64,000 nt of DNA, from contig CM067070.1 of the NCBI GenBank assembly GCA_033980235.1, positions 30,882,094 to 30,946,093 on the forward strand, read 5' to 3'. Below, in pieces: positions 1 through 13,300 of the stretch. Source of the stretch: Diadema setosum. Its lineage: Eukaryota; Echinodermata; Echinoidea; Diadematoida; Diadematidae. Below the pieces are notes generated by a model, which ran no database searches, was not told the origin of the DNA, and worked only from the letters and a program-made list of their open reading frames with translations. Position 1 is the first letter of the stretch; the number at the start of each line of letters is the position of its first letter. The position numbers and the translations under genes are program-made.

Positions 1-19
1 CCGTAATCGCTTATATAAA

Positions 20-1925
20 ATGTCCTTACGTAAACCAACACCACAGAACAAAGCAAAATACAGAACATATCGAAATACATTAACCACATTAATCCGGGCA
101 TCTCGAAAGCGATATTATTCAGACATACTAGAATCAAATAAGGACAGTAAAACCAAACTGTGGCGAACTATCAATGACCTTGTTAAGAATAAAAAGAAAG
201 AACTCCCGACCGTTATTTCCGAAAATGACCAAGATATTAACGACCCTGAAATCATTGCAAATTGTTTTAATAAGTTCTTTACCAACATAGGCCCCAATCT
301 CGCCTCAACAATACTTCCAAACGCTGGAAATTTTACAGATTACCTTCCTGAAAGTAATAATAATTCTTTATTTTTTACTCCCACGAATGAAAATGAAATA
401 CTGAATATTGTTCGATCTTTTAAGTCGAGTAGATCTTGTGGCCACGATGGATTATTAAAGTATGCACTTACTAAAACAAATAATACATTTTTTAGTAACC
501 CCCATAGTACATATCTGTAACTTATCATTATCTACTGGGATCTTCCCAAATTCTTTAAAGATTGCGAAAGTAATCCCTATTCACAAAAAAGATGATGCGT
601 CCCAAATAAAGAATTATCGTCCAATTTCATTATTGCCCGTCATTTCCAAAATCCTTGAAAAGATTGCACATGAACGTTTGTATAAGTCTCTGGTTGATAA
701 CCACATTTTAAATCCTAACCAATTTGGTTTCCGAAAAGGTTTTTCTACAGATTTTGCAATCATTCAAACTTGTGACAAAATTATCGATTCTATTGCGAAC
801 AAACAGCACGTGATAGGAGTCTTTATGGACCTGAGCAAGGCCTTTGATACAATAGACCATGGAATTTTATTAAAAAAGCTACATAATTATGGCATAAGAG
901 GAATAGTTCTTTCCTGGTTCCGAGATTATTTATCCCAACGTCAGCAATACGTAGCATTTCATTCAAGTACCTCGTTTAAGTCATATATTACTTGCGGTGT
1001 ACCACAGGGATCCATTTTAGGACCTCTACTTTTTCTTATATATATTAACGATATTATAAATTCCTCAACCCTTCTCACCTATGTATTATTCGCGGACGAT
1101 ACCAGTGTCTTCTACTCTCACAACTGTTTAAACACACTAGTGGATATACTTAATTCTGAGCTTGCAAAAATTTCTACATGGTTTAAATGCAATAAATTAT
1201 CACTAAATATAGATAAAACGTGTTTTATAAACTTCAATACTTCACATTTGCAACCGATAATGCCTAATAACATTATTATTGATGGTATGCCCATTATTGG
1301 AAAAAAATCAACCAAGTTTTTAGGGGTAACCCTTGACTCCAACTTAAATTGGAATAGCCACATTGACAATATAACCACATTAATATCTAAAGTCATTGGA
1401 ATACTTCGGAGATTAAAATATTTTGTAACGGAAAAAGTACTCATTATGTTATACAATGCATTAATCTTACCGTATATTAATTATTGTAATGTTGTCTGGG
1501 GAAACTGTAATAAAACCAAAGTAAATGTTATTTTTCTTTTACAGAAAAAGGCAATAAGAATATGTACTAATTCACATTATTTAGAACATACTGATCCATT
1601 ATTCCTTAGACTAAAAGTTCTTAAAGTTGACGATATACACAAATTTCAAACAGCAATATTTATGTTCAAATACACGCAAAATCTACTCCCACTCTTCCAC
1701 AACGCATTTTCCCTTAACAGGGATGTCCATGCTTACCCCACGCGCCATCGTAATGATTTCCATTTGAATAACCCTAAACTCCTATTAGCTCAAAAATCAA
1801 TTCGGCATAACGGGCCTGATATTTGGAATTCACTCCCTCTCCACATAAAACAGTGCACATCTCTTTATTCCTTTAAGGCAAATACAAAGAAATATTTCTT
1901 GGCACAATATCATACGGTACAGTAA
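20..1925 (+). pseudogene. LINE copy 1 ORF2, RT region, one frame break
   Basis: Two overlapping reading frames (20-520 and 462-1925) together cover the C-terminal half of a LINE ORF2, so there is one frameshift near 460-480. RT landmarks are readable: NYRPISLLP, QFGFRKGFSTD, VFMDLSKAFDTIDH, VPQGSILGPLLF and the catalytic FADDT, followed by the FLGVTLD region and a C-terminal segment containing YPTRHR and GPDIWNSLP. The frameshift lies before the RT core, which itself reads without a stop. The copy is therefore only lightly decayed but cannot make one continuous protein as it stands. Confidence 0.85.
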
Positions 1926-2215
1926 TCATTAAACATGTACCTCTTATACTCAACAACAAGGCAATATTTTGGTCCACCCCCTTTTCCTTTTCTTTTACTT
2001 TGCTGCTTGACCCTTCGCCCATATTATAACATATTCAATCATTTTCTTAGAAGTGCTGACCATCAACACTTTCGCGCTTCATCACCTGCACACGCACTCA
2101 CAGGCACCACTCCTGTTTACCAAGTAATTGTATAAAACTGGATTTACACGCACTTTAACATGGCCCATCTGTATTAGTGTTCAAGTACTACAATAAAAAA
2201 TGGTAATTTAACTCT

Positions 2216-2254
2216 GGCTGTCCGTCTGTTCAAGCACGGCTTATAACGGCGGCC
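2216..2254 (+). other. LINE copy 1 3' hairpin
   Basis: An outer stem (GGCTGTCCGT at 2216 paired with ACGGCGGCC ending at 2254, imperfect) encloses an inner AAGC-ACG-GCTT hairpin at 2232-2242. The same architecture occurs in the three other LINE copies of this window. Stringent LINEs such as eel UnaL2 use a 3' stem-loop as the RT recognition site; that role is inferred here. Confidence 0.6.
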
Positions 2255-2691
2255 CTCTGCATCATATGTATACATTATATATTGTACTGTGAATCAAGTC
2301 ATTATTGGCCATATAAACATTTTGTATGTTATCTAACGTTTCATTTGCCTTTATATACAAAATATGACTTACTATGTAATATGTCAATAATTTTCAGAAT
2401 TGTATTTGTGTAATTGAACCTGCCTTTGTTATTTTTGTATTCTGAAGGAAAATATGAAATGAAGAAAATAAAATCTTTTCAAAACAAACAAACAAACAAA
2501 CACCATTTGTTAATAAACTGTTAGTGAATATTAGTTACATTTCGAAGCTAAATGGATATTATTACAGTACAACGCTATCATCAATTCAGTCTATATTTAC
2601 ACTCCATGGTATATTCACAACACACCCAGTGACAGCATTAATGGGTTTACTTTTAACGAATGCTTTTCCTGTTCTATGTATATTCCATTAG

Positions 2692-2955
2692 AGTGCCGAG
2701 CAAACAGACAAATCAACCTGAAACCTGACATGATCAAAGACTTGATAGAGAGCCTCGATCGCCAAAGGGTGAACAGGTTTCTGCAAGAGCTTCTTGGACA
2801 CGAACATGCAGGGGGAAAAGAAATCTCGCTGGAAGACGCCTATGAAGATGTAGTTCAGTGGAGCCTCCGGCAGTTCCCGATAAACCCGTTCATTGCTATT
2901 GATCTTGCTCTAGAGAGAGCTGGGTGTAACACGCTTCCTAGGAAGTTTGTGACAG
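2692..2955 (+). CDS. Gene 1 exon: A-type death-fold-like domain (1st A)
   Basis: The exon has 264 nt, phase 1 in and out. It starts after the acceptor ...CCATTAG and ends at donor GTAATC. It encodes about 88 residues. Recognisable A-type elements are an N-terminal helix (MIKDLIESLD), a central FLQELLG, the helix VVQWSLRQF with its conserved W, then NPFIAIDLALERAG and a C-terminal LPRKFVTG. The A signature 'W....F..NP.....LALE.AG....P...F..G' recurs in six other exons of the window. This is the first exon visible; the preceding exon is not in the window, and LINE copy 1 lies between. Confidence 0.85.
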
Positions 2956-4334
2956 GTAATCCTTAAAACAAACGAACGAACGAGCAAACAAAGTGACATC
3001 ATTTTCTATACCCAAAACCCTTTTCAAAAACTGTAGAATTGTACAGGAAAAAAAAAAACTGCTTTAGGCCAATGTAAACGCCCGGTCATCATCGAATCAA
3101 ACGATTCGGATTCCGTCCTAAAACCTTGAGTCACTACTGCTGCAAATAAAATAATATCTCCCCCGTTTTACAGGACATTTTTTTGGACAGGGATCTATTT
3201 AAAGTTGTGTATACGATGACAAAAACTTGAAAGTGTATTCTAAACAGGGTGTATGTAAATTCTACGAAAAATCATACCGAATGTTTTGGAATATTTTGCT
3301 CTCTTCTGTTTTTATCTTTTGTGTATGTTTTGCTAGGTCTTCTTTTTAGAACGCCCGTCATTGATACATTTATGTTATTAATCAATAACGGATATTATTC
3401 TAGTATGAAATATACCGTACATTCATCACAGGAAAACATATGCAGGTAAATAAAGAAAGAATGAGAGAAAAGGGAGTAAAGAATAATGCATTCTGTACAG
3501 GTTAGCAACGAATTGAAAAGCATATAACACACGGCTCGTGTCTGTACAGCTGTGTTTGTGTGTACTTTCGGGCATATACATGCTTTCGAGGATAGAATAT
3601 GTTTGAAAGGAAAGGAAAACTCAGTACAGCAAAAAAATGTTTTACCTAAACTCATTCCTCTCCGTGATTTATATGACTCGTCTGTTGCCGTACATAATAC
3701 AGCAGTTTTTTGTTTTTGTGTGTGTGTGTGTGTGTGTTTCTTTTTTTTTTGGGGGGGGGGGAATATGCTTAATCTGAAGAATGTGAGTGTTCATTTGAAT
3801 TTTTATTTGACAGCATACTTCCTTCCGTGTGTACCTATACGCACACGATTATCATGATGTGCCTGTGTATGTATCTATTGGTGCCTGTAATATATTGATA
3901 TTTGCAATTGTGTACATTCTGTTCTGTCATTTTTACATTATGTTTTGTTTTCCATCTACGTATTTGTATATACTACTTATCTAGATTCCCAAACCATGGT
4001 GACTTTTGTGGAGCTTTGGAATACTCTCCGATTTATTGAGCGTGAAGGACAGTTGCCGAATGCCGAATGCGTTGTGAATTCATTATCCAAGTGCCATGAT
4101 AGTTCTCTGAGTGCACCTCTTTCCATCAAGAAATTGTACAAGAATCTGTGCGAATGGAAAAGAGGTTCTTTGAGCTGTTTCCAGCTTAACGTCTTCAAAG
4201 CAGTCTTGATGGACAAGGAATTGAAGTCAGCAGCTGACTTTCTAGAAGGTTTGATTCAAAACTATGGATTCATATGCATCTCATAGTCACCCTTGTTAAT
4301 TGTTGTGTTGTATATATATGTATGTATTGCTGTA

Positions 4335-4367
<33 letters not shown>

Positions 4368-7300
4368 TATATACAACATGATATCTTTTTGCTGCGATAT
4401 CGACGATTCGATATTGCAGTTTATCTTTCCAATCCTATCTATTCCTATTTCATCATGAAACCAAAGTCACTAGAGTGTGGATAATACTATGGAAAACTTT
4501 TTTTTTTTTTTGGTTTTGTTTATTACGGTTCCACATAACAATAAACAGAGAGTTTTTATTATGATATATTACTCTTTTTCTCTCTGTTGTCTTTTCAGGA
4601 TGCAAGCTCTCATTTATTGTTTACTCTCTAAAAAAAAAAAGTCGAATGAAAGTATTCACTCTTGAATGAGTGATTACAAAAAATGAGTGAATTTATAGTA
4701 AAATTGGAGTAAATTTTGAGTGAAAATGTTCTATTTCACTCATTTTGGAGTGACCTTAGGATCACTCGAAGATTGTGGAGTGATCCCTGAGGTCGCTCTA
4801 AAACGAGTGAAAATGAACATTTTCACTCAAATTTAATTACAATTTCACTCTTAATTCACTCTTTTTGTGTTAACTTCTTCTACAGTGAATATTTGAAGAG
4901 ATTGTTCGCAAAAACCGATAAGTCCATATTTGCCAAATGGAGATATTTGCGATAAAAGGTCAAGAAAAATTCTTTTGACCATAGCTTCAAAAATGTTTCT
5001 ATACATGTATTGACCAATATATCATTTAAAAAGTATTATTTTGTACTTTATGACGAAGACCGTACTTTAAAATGTTCATAAATGGACTTTTGGGTTTTTG
5101 CGAACAAACTCTTCATTTTCACTCATTTTTTTTTTTTAGAATAGATATAAACATTATTGCTCGTATTTGGCCGAGCATAGCATGTCTCAACGTCATAAAT
5201 ATCAAAAGCCTCAGGAATCTATATAAATTTATTACAACTTCAAGTTTCCCTGGCCTTACCAAAAAGACGAAGGTCAGATATAATTATGCGCCAGACGTGG
5301 AAGGCGGCAAACTGTCACAACACCATATACCAATTTCCGATGACAGGGTATCACATCGCATATTATCTTTTTATATATTTTATGTTCGTCTATAAAGATT
5401 TTCGGCTGAATCGCCTGGACCCTTCAAAAGAACTTGATGTCAACATTTTAAACTGCATCATATGGAGTCTGACAGACGAAGAACTCAAAGCCTTTCTCGA
5501 AGAATTTCTTCCAGCAGGGAAGGAGCATCATTTTGGAGGAAAACGAGACACGAGAAAGGCTGCCATTGTTGAGTTGCAGCGGTGGAGCAAACAAACGTTT
5601 ACGACAAATCCCCTTGTTCTCTTAAGCATTGGAATGGAAAGTGCCAGTCTTGAAACACTAGCAGAGGGTTTTTGCAGCGGTAAGTCATATTACGTATGAA
5701 GGTGCATAAAACTAAATCCTTCCACAAGAAAAGGGAACATATATCTTAATATAATTAGAAAGAAATGCATGGAATCCAGATGTTTATAGCACAAACTACC
5801 TGGACAAACGTCATATTCTTACCAAATTTATGTCTTGCATGTTCATGTATTGTTTTCCAGTTCTTGTGTATGTGCGTTTGTGTTTTTGTATGACCCATCG
5901 ATATCATGCTTGTCACTTTCTTATCATGATATTTTATTTCTATTGAGGTAATTCTAGTAGGCTGACATTTCTCACTGCACTGACCTTTCTTTTATGGTTA
6001 TCATTATGCTCTTGGGCCTTGGGCCAAAAACGTTAAACTTTCAAACCATGTTCTCGTCACTAACCATTTCTCTCAGGCGGTCCAATATCTTTCCTAGAAT
6101 TGTGGCAACTAGTGCACAGTGACAGCTGCTTAAAAGAGGGGTTAAACGGTCTAAACATTACTGCGAACATGCTGCTCGAAAGTAAGGCGGAAGAATCTAA
6201 TGGAGTAACCTCCGAAACCGTGTACGAGAAGTTGTGCAGATGGAAGATATCCTGCAAAAGAGACTACCAGTGGAGGGTCTTAACGATGGCCATGGAATCC
6301 AACGGTCTTAAGCACAACGTTGAAAATATGAAACGTAAAAATGCCTTATAGTAATTAGTAACAAAACTTTTTCATGTGTTCATTATTTTAACATCGATTT
6401 TTTTTTTCATAATGCCTTGATATTGTTTGATATTTTCAATGCTTACATTCGCACCATAAAGGAAAAATTACATCATAATTTGCTATTGTTGCAGTAAAAC
6501 TAACCTTAAATGCTATGCACTTTTAATCTACAAGGGATTTGCTTTTGTTTATCGATTGACAAGCTTCTCCCTGTGTTTAAGCACTCATGAAATAATTATC
6601 ATTATGATGAAAGACGAAAAGTTTATCTAAAGAAGAAGATCGTAATACATTATGTCGTATATAGTTAGTGTAGGTTTTGTGTGTGCCCTCTCCTATTTTG
6701 TCTTAGGAAGCACTGAGCCACCTGTTTCGAGATAGTCAGTTTTCAAAACATGCTCTTCTCCTTTCTCTGGACAGTTTCCCGAACCGAAAACAAATCCATG
6801 CCAAAGGAGGATCTCGAGCACATTTTATGGTATCTGCGTGATTTCACTAGAGACGATAATCAGACTTACCTTTCGAGTAATGTGAGGACTCTCCTCAGGA
6901 AAATTGGACTCAGAGAATATGCGGAAGACATCAAGGAGAGTGATGAAATGCACGAGACTGTCAGCAAGGCAGCAAATTATCTGTCAAACTGGATGGGTAA
7001 AGTGGGGCAGGGGACGAATTGTGTCATAACTTTGGCACTGTCACTGGAGGACGCTGGCTTTTCTCCAATTGACAGACAGTTTTTCATCAGTGAGATATAT
7101 CTTCTTTACATTAAAGGACAAGTTCACCTTTATTAACATAAGGATTGAGAGAATGTAGCAATATTAGTAGAACACATCATTGAAAGTTTGAGGAAAATCG
7201 GACAATCCGTTCAAAAGTTGTGATTTTTTTGAAGTTTTTGTGCAGTCAGCGCTGGATGAGAAGACTACTGCAGTGTATGATGTCACATGCGTACAGCAAT

Positions 7301-10300
7301 ATAAGGAAAATATAAAGAGAATTTCACAAAATTTCATCTTTTTAAAAAAGAACACATTCCCTTGACTCGTTACTGACAATGGGTAATATTATTCCCATTG
7401 CCTTTAGAAAGAGGCAAGTGAAATGCTCTTTTATTATGCGAAAAAGTGAAAATATGTTGAATTTTCTTTACATTTTCTTTATACTGTTGTACTCATATGA
7501 CATCACGAGCCTTAGTAGTCTCCTCATCCAGCGGTTCCAACACAAAAATATAAAAAAATCATAACTTTTGCATCGATTGTCCAATTTTCCTCAAACTTTC
7601 ACTGATGTGTTCTACTACTATTGCTGCATTCTCTCAATCCTTATGTTTATGAAGGTGTCTTGTCCTTTAATACCTTGATACCATTGATACGGTCAATAGT
7701 AATGTGAGTTTTATGACAAAGAGAAAAGAGCTAACGTTTCAGTTTAAATGGAGAATATGGGGCCCTTAATCACAAAATTCATTCAAATTCATGTTTTTTA
7801 GTTACAGTCAAATGACATGTTTTTTAGTTACAGTCAAATTCTCTAGAAGCAGGAATTTAATCTTTAAGAATGAGGTATAAAGCAATTCAAACAGATTCTC
7901 GTAGACTATTTAAATAAAGAAAAGAAAGCACAGAATCTGTAAGATTGTGCACTGAGAAATGATTTTCTAAAATATAGGATTGATTCAAGCGCTTAATCTT
8001 GCCAAGTTGTTTGCTGTGCTTTGCATTAAATATAACTTAGAAAAAGTGATATACATATCAGTGTAAATCGCAAAGGCAACAGCTGTCAGAGATTAGTAGA
8101 TAAAGACAACATTAAGTGTTCCCTATTAGCACATTCAAATCTTTCCAAAAGTTAGTGGCGGTGAAATAAAGAACGTTAACAAACTGTTTTTGGGAGGGGG
8201 GTGGAAAGGGGACAGTGAATCACATCCACCCACACTATTCGACAGAAAAAAAAGTGTTATAATAAACTTAAAGCACAATTTCCTTTTCTTTATATGATTC
8301 CAAACTAGAGAATAATGTAGAAAATTGTTCTTTCAGAAAATGTGAAAAACTAAACATTGACTAGGTGACCCGTTTTACCTGTTTGGAATTCTCACCTGAA
8401 ATCTTTTCTTTTTGAATGATTATGTGAGGCACGGTCATATATATATATACACACTGTGTGAGTAGACTCTGTAGGTAACAGTGACAGTCATAATTGGGTT
8501 TTTTTTTCTTGATATTCCATTAAACAGTGTTAGAATTTAGGCTATGACAATATTTGTTTTGAAATTTCCGAGTTTATAGAGCGCAGAAGTGCTTGGCGGA
8601 GGCCATTAGATCATTTTCTCAAATTTCAATAACATAGGATCTTGTCAATATGAATGTCATTTATAGTATCAAGAGTGTCTCGTTTAAGCTGTATACCGTG
8701 TAGGATAGCTAGCAAGTATTAGAAATAACTGCAAAGCATCTGAAATAGCAATTCTTACTCTGACGATTACTTGACATAGATACAGTCATGCCATCGGTGA
8801 GATTCTTCATCAAGAATTCCCATTGTAATACTGTGATATAAAGCGATCAGAAAAAAAAAAGAAGTGCCATCAGTATAAATTTCATTTTGTTAATGACAGG
8901 CCTCCAGTTTTAATCATGATTTCCTGCATATTGTGTAGGGGTTAATGATTTATATAAATGCTTGTATTACGTACAGTTGACGGAGTCCAGAAATCACCTC
9001 CGGATATCACTAGCATATCGCGCCTTCTTACTGCAGTTCATCTGAGGAAGCTTTCACGGGTAGTTCATAGAGCTGGTGGCAAAGCAAACCCTCTTACTGA
9101 AGAGGAAAATGCTACTCTCTTTGATGTGACTCAAATGCTTCAAGACTGGGCCGACAATCAAAGATGCAGTAATCAAGAGAAGAGATGCAAACTGAGAGAA
9201 GCAGCTACGCAAATAGAAAGGATTGATATTGCAGGTATTGTGTTATGATGCATGCTACATTGAATCAGAAAACCAACGTTAAAAATGTAACGTATTGTAT
9301 TTTATAAGCTAAGAACAGATTCATTAAGAAAGATTTGGATCTAAGATGTAATATGATACTCGTTACAGTTGGATCGATCACCCGAGCCTCACTATTTAGT
9401 GATTGTCAAAATCGACATGAAAATGACTATTATTCTGAGGGGGGGGGGGGTATTTGAATTGTAAGGCTGAAGAAAAAAAACAACTTGAGTTATCTTTCAC
9501 TTGTGCAGAGCCAGGAAGGTCCTGAAAATCCTAGCAATACTACAAAAGGGTAACAAGATTACCATAAACTTGTGGCAATCTGAACCAACAAGAAACGCCT
9601 CAAATCCTCATCTAATAAATCCCAGAACTGTTTAAGCTTTAAAACATTGTCGACACACCGGCCCAAACGTATGGGATTCTTTACCATCTCAGTTTCGCAT
9701 AATAAGCCAGTTCGGAGTTTCATTTTGCGCATGGGCAGAAAAGGTCATTCGTACCGCCAGGCATTTTGGTTTTTTCGTTTAGTGGGATAGGCATCTGCGA
9801 TTTAATGATTGTACATGTAATTTAAAAAAAAAAGGAAAGAAATGTTTGCCAACACATTCATCTGACATCGAAAGTGGTATTTGCCAACATCAACAGAAAT
9901 AGATTGTTGATACATTCAATTCAAAATAATGAAAGGGATGTTTTCCCAAGTGTTAAGTGACAGATCACTCTGGTCATCTGGGCCCCATTTTATCAAAAGC
10001 TATAATCGACTGTAAATGTCCTTAAAACACACGCTGCAATAGATCTATGACGAAAATCAAGTAAATAATCAATTACAGCATATCTCTTCATAGAACAGGG
10101 CTCTGTTTTACGAAAGTTCATTCTTTCTTTGAACACGATTGATGAATTCATAAATTGATACGTAAGGTTATGAATTATGTCGCTCTGAAACCAATTGAAA
10201 TGTCCTTTACTCACTGAGAAAAAAAAAAATGTGCCCATGAGCTATAACTCCTAACTGGCTTATTCGCTCAATTGATTCTTAAAACTGATTTTAAAAAATC

Positions 10301-13300
10301 GTTCAACATGAGCCTGATACAAAATATCAGTGACCCAACGTACATATCCATATACACATGTATTCTGTTGTTATTTGAAGCAGCTTCATTCTGTGTTGTA
10401 CTCTGCCTTCTGTATACAGAGTTGGCATTGAATGTTTTCTACTATTTTCATGTGAGTAACTGGTTCTCACGTCCACTACACTCACCCGTTATCTGGCAAC
10501 AGGGTGATTGCGCCCACAATAGGTGTTGTACTTGAAGAGTTTGTTTGCAAAAATCGAGAAGTCCACATTTGCTAAATGGAGATATTTGCCATTAAAGGTC
10601 AAGAAAAATAAAGAGAATAATAAGAAAAGTTTTGCTTCTTTTGACCATAACTTCAAAAATATACCTTTATATGTAGTGACCTATTTATCATTTAAAAGGT
10701 ATTATTTTGTACATTATGACTGAGATCGTACAATGTACTTCAAAATCTTCAAAAATAGACTTACTGTTTTTTGCAAACAAACCCTTCACCTGTACAATGC
10801 ATGTATCAATTATACAGTGAAAGAGGAGTCTTTCATTTTCTTTCTCTTCTGTTCCATTCTATTATCTTTCATTATCCCTGTCCTTTTCCTTTTTTTTTCT
10901 TAGCATCACCTGTGAACATGATCATTAATGCTTACGTTGTGTGAAATAGCTGGTGTCACGAAAAAAAACAACAAAATCCCACTTCTGATCTTTAATCGTT
11001 CAAAGACTATATAATATCACATGACACAGACATTGATATGAGCACTAGCTGAATAGTGTACAATTTTGCCGGAGGTAATTTAGAAGGAATTCAGTTAATC
11101 GAAGATTATTCTATTCTTAAACCTATAAAGGCCAAGCTATTTTGACACCTTCCAGGCCAAAGGGAGGGGGACATTGTGCCCCCATGTAACTTATGTATTG
11201 TATACAGTGCAAAATATGACCGTCATATTTGGAACATGAGTGGAGTAACTCATACTCTACATGTCCCAATATTTGAAATTTCTCAAAATCATCTAGTGAT
11301 GGGGCTATTTATCAAAATACAAAGAAGTACATAGGACATACAAACCTGTACGTTAAGATCGTGTGTTTTTTTCCTTACATTCCTTTATCTCCAGTATGTT
11401 TGTTTGTTTGCTTTTTTTATCAATCAGTTTCACATTTACCACAAAGGAAAAGCAAGTCAAATTTCAGGGTTTGTTACGGTTAAAATTTCTCATGGTCAAC
11501 ATGTGGGGACGCTATTCATTACAATAATAAGAAATATATGAAACCTGTGATGTATTGCTTGGAATGGGTACATAATAATATTGGTATCAAAATCTATATC
11601 TAAAAAAAAAAATGAGGTGTTGAGTTTGCAGATTGATAATAAACAAGTGATATTACAGGCAAAGCTTGTGTGAAGATAGAGCAAAAAAAAAAAAAAAAAA
11701 CGGAAGTCTTTTATTGTATCTATTGTTGGATGCATATGTCATATGAAATGAAGAAACTTATAAGAAAACCATTTCAGGGTCCTCCAAACCATAATTACTT
11801 AACATTTAAGTTCTACAGAAAATTACAGGCAGGAAAACCCCATGTCATCCATTATTATATTGCAAACAAAATACATTTGTATTACTGGAATTGGAAGAGC
11901 AAATCACGCAAAATCTAACGAAGATAGATGGCGCCCTTCGAGTGAACACGCTAATTTGCACGTCTCCAGAAAACTCTGTGAAAAAACTACCATAAGGACA
12001 CGGAATATTTCTCAATTTGTTTATCGACTCTTTCATTCTACCAGTCAACATTCCAGGATTGATTGAAACCGAAATTGCAAGTAATTATGGATCAGCAAGC
12101 AAAGCTAAGACCGAGGAAAACCCAAGGCCAGGCAAAGCCGGGTAAGCCCACTACTATAACTACTAGTACACGTAGCCCAATGAGCCACACTACACAGAGA
12201 AGCGCGCCAAATTTGAACCAGGAGGCGACAACAAATACCGCCACCCCGGCTCCATCCATGCAGCCGGAGAATGTCGACAATGTCATCGAGGAACCTGATA
12301 CTGACACTGAAATTTCCGCCTCTGCGCCCAGTGCAGCTGACTCGGTTGCAGCCGGAGCTGTCCCGGAAGAGGTTCCTCTTTTGCCTCCAAGCTTGGAGAG
12401 TTACTTCAAGCAAGCAACGGACAGATTTGAGAATATGATCCGCAAGGCTGTCGACAACTTCATAAGTAAGCTGAACGACCTTGAAACTCACCTTGGAGCC
12501 TCCCTGGAATATGAGAGAAAGCGAATCGACGATCTACAATCTAAGCAGGATGGCATGGAAAGGAAAATTAACAACATGCAGGCTGAGATGGATCGGCTGA
12601 AGTCTGAAGTGGAGAGGCATGCTATCGCTGCAAATAGAAATGAAAGGTTCCTGAGGAGAAATAATGTGAGATTAGTTGGAATCCCTGAGCCGCAGGAAGG
12701 TGATCACGATGACTGCATCAAGACAGCGGAAAACATCCTACGAGACAAGTTTCAGATCAACAGCAAGGTGGAACGCGCGCACAGAGATGGGAAAAGAAAC
12801 GAAGGGAAACCTCGTCATGTTCTGGTGAAACTGTTATCATATCGTGATAAAGTCGAAGTGATGCGTCGCACAAGAGATGTCCTGAAGAATGAGCAGTATT
12901 TCATTACTGATGACCTGACGCCACTTGACCTGCAAGAGAAACAGAAATGGGTGAAACAGGTTCAGGAGCTCTACAAGGCAGGAACCAAGCTGAGATTCTA
13001 CGCCGGCAAATGGCGACAACTTGGTGGTAACCCCTACAATTTCAATTGATTATCTAACTGAAGTTTCAGTCAAGATGTTTGATGATCCAATGTACTTTTC
13101 TTTTTCCATAATGCATATAATGCCCGTCATTATCATTCACATCCAATGTGACCCCAAGCATTGTCTACCAAAGTATTTTCTATTTGTAGTAGGTTTACAG
13201 TCATGTTTTGCATAATAACCCATTTATATGATGATTTCAAATTATAATATTGGTGTGGATTTTTTGATAATAATGCCCTACCGGAGAAACACTGCAGTAT

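Larger units (their letters stand above)
1..2503 (+). mobile_element. LINE copy 1 (CR1/L2/jockey-like), 3' part
   Basis: This is the 3' portion of a non-LTR retrotransposon; its 5' end lies left of the window. It carries the end of the region linking endonuclease to reverse transcriptase, then the whole RT domain to 1925, a non-coding 3' tail, a conserved hairpin at 2216-2254, and an (AAAC)n tail at about 2484-2501. A short simple-repeat tail instead of plain poly(A) is usual for CR1/L2-type elements. It lies just upstream of the first visible exon of gene 1, probably in an intron. Clade assignment is from motif appearance only. Confidence 0.85.

Noticed and set aside
3945..3984. Upstream extension of the first B exon of gene 1 to an ATG at 3945
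   Set aside because: The extension is hydrophobic intron-like sequence, and the acceptor at 3983-3984 restores the phase 1 pattern, so the exon starts at 3985.
11670..11710. Poly(A) tract as a retroposon 3' end
   Set aside because: No retroposed gene or LINE sequence was recognisable upstream; treated as a simple A-run.
12063..12086. ORF1 start at 12063
   Set aside because: That codon is TTG; the first ATG is at 12087, so ORF1 is annotated from there.
12092..12491. Minus-strand ORFs opposite LINE ORF1
   Set aside because: The plus-strand ORF1 has clear L1 ORF1p-like features; these are antisense shadows.
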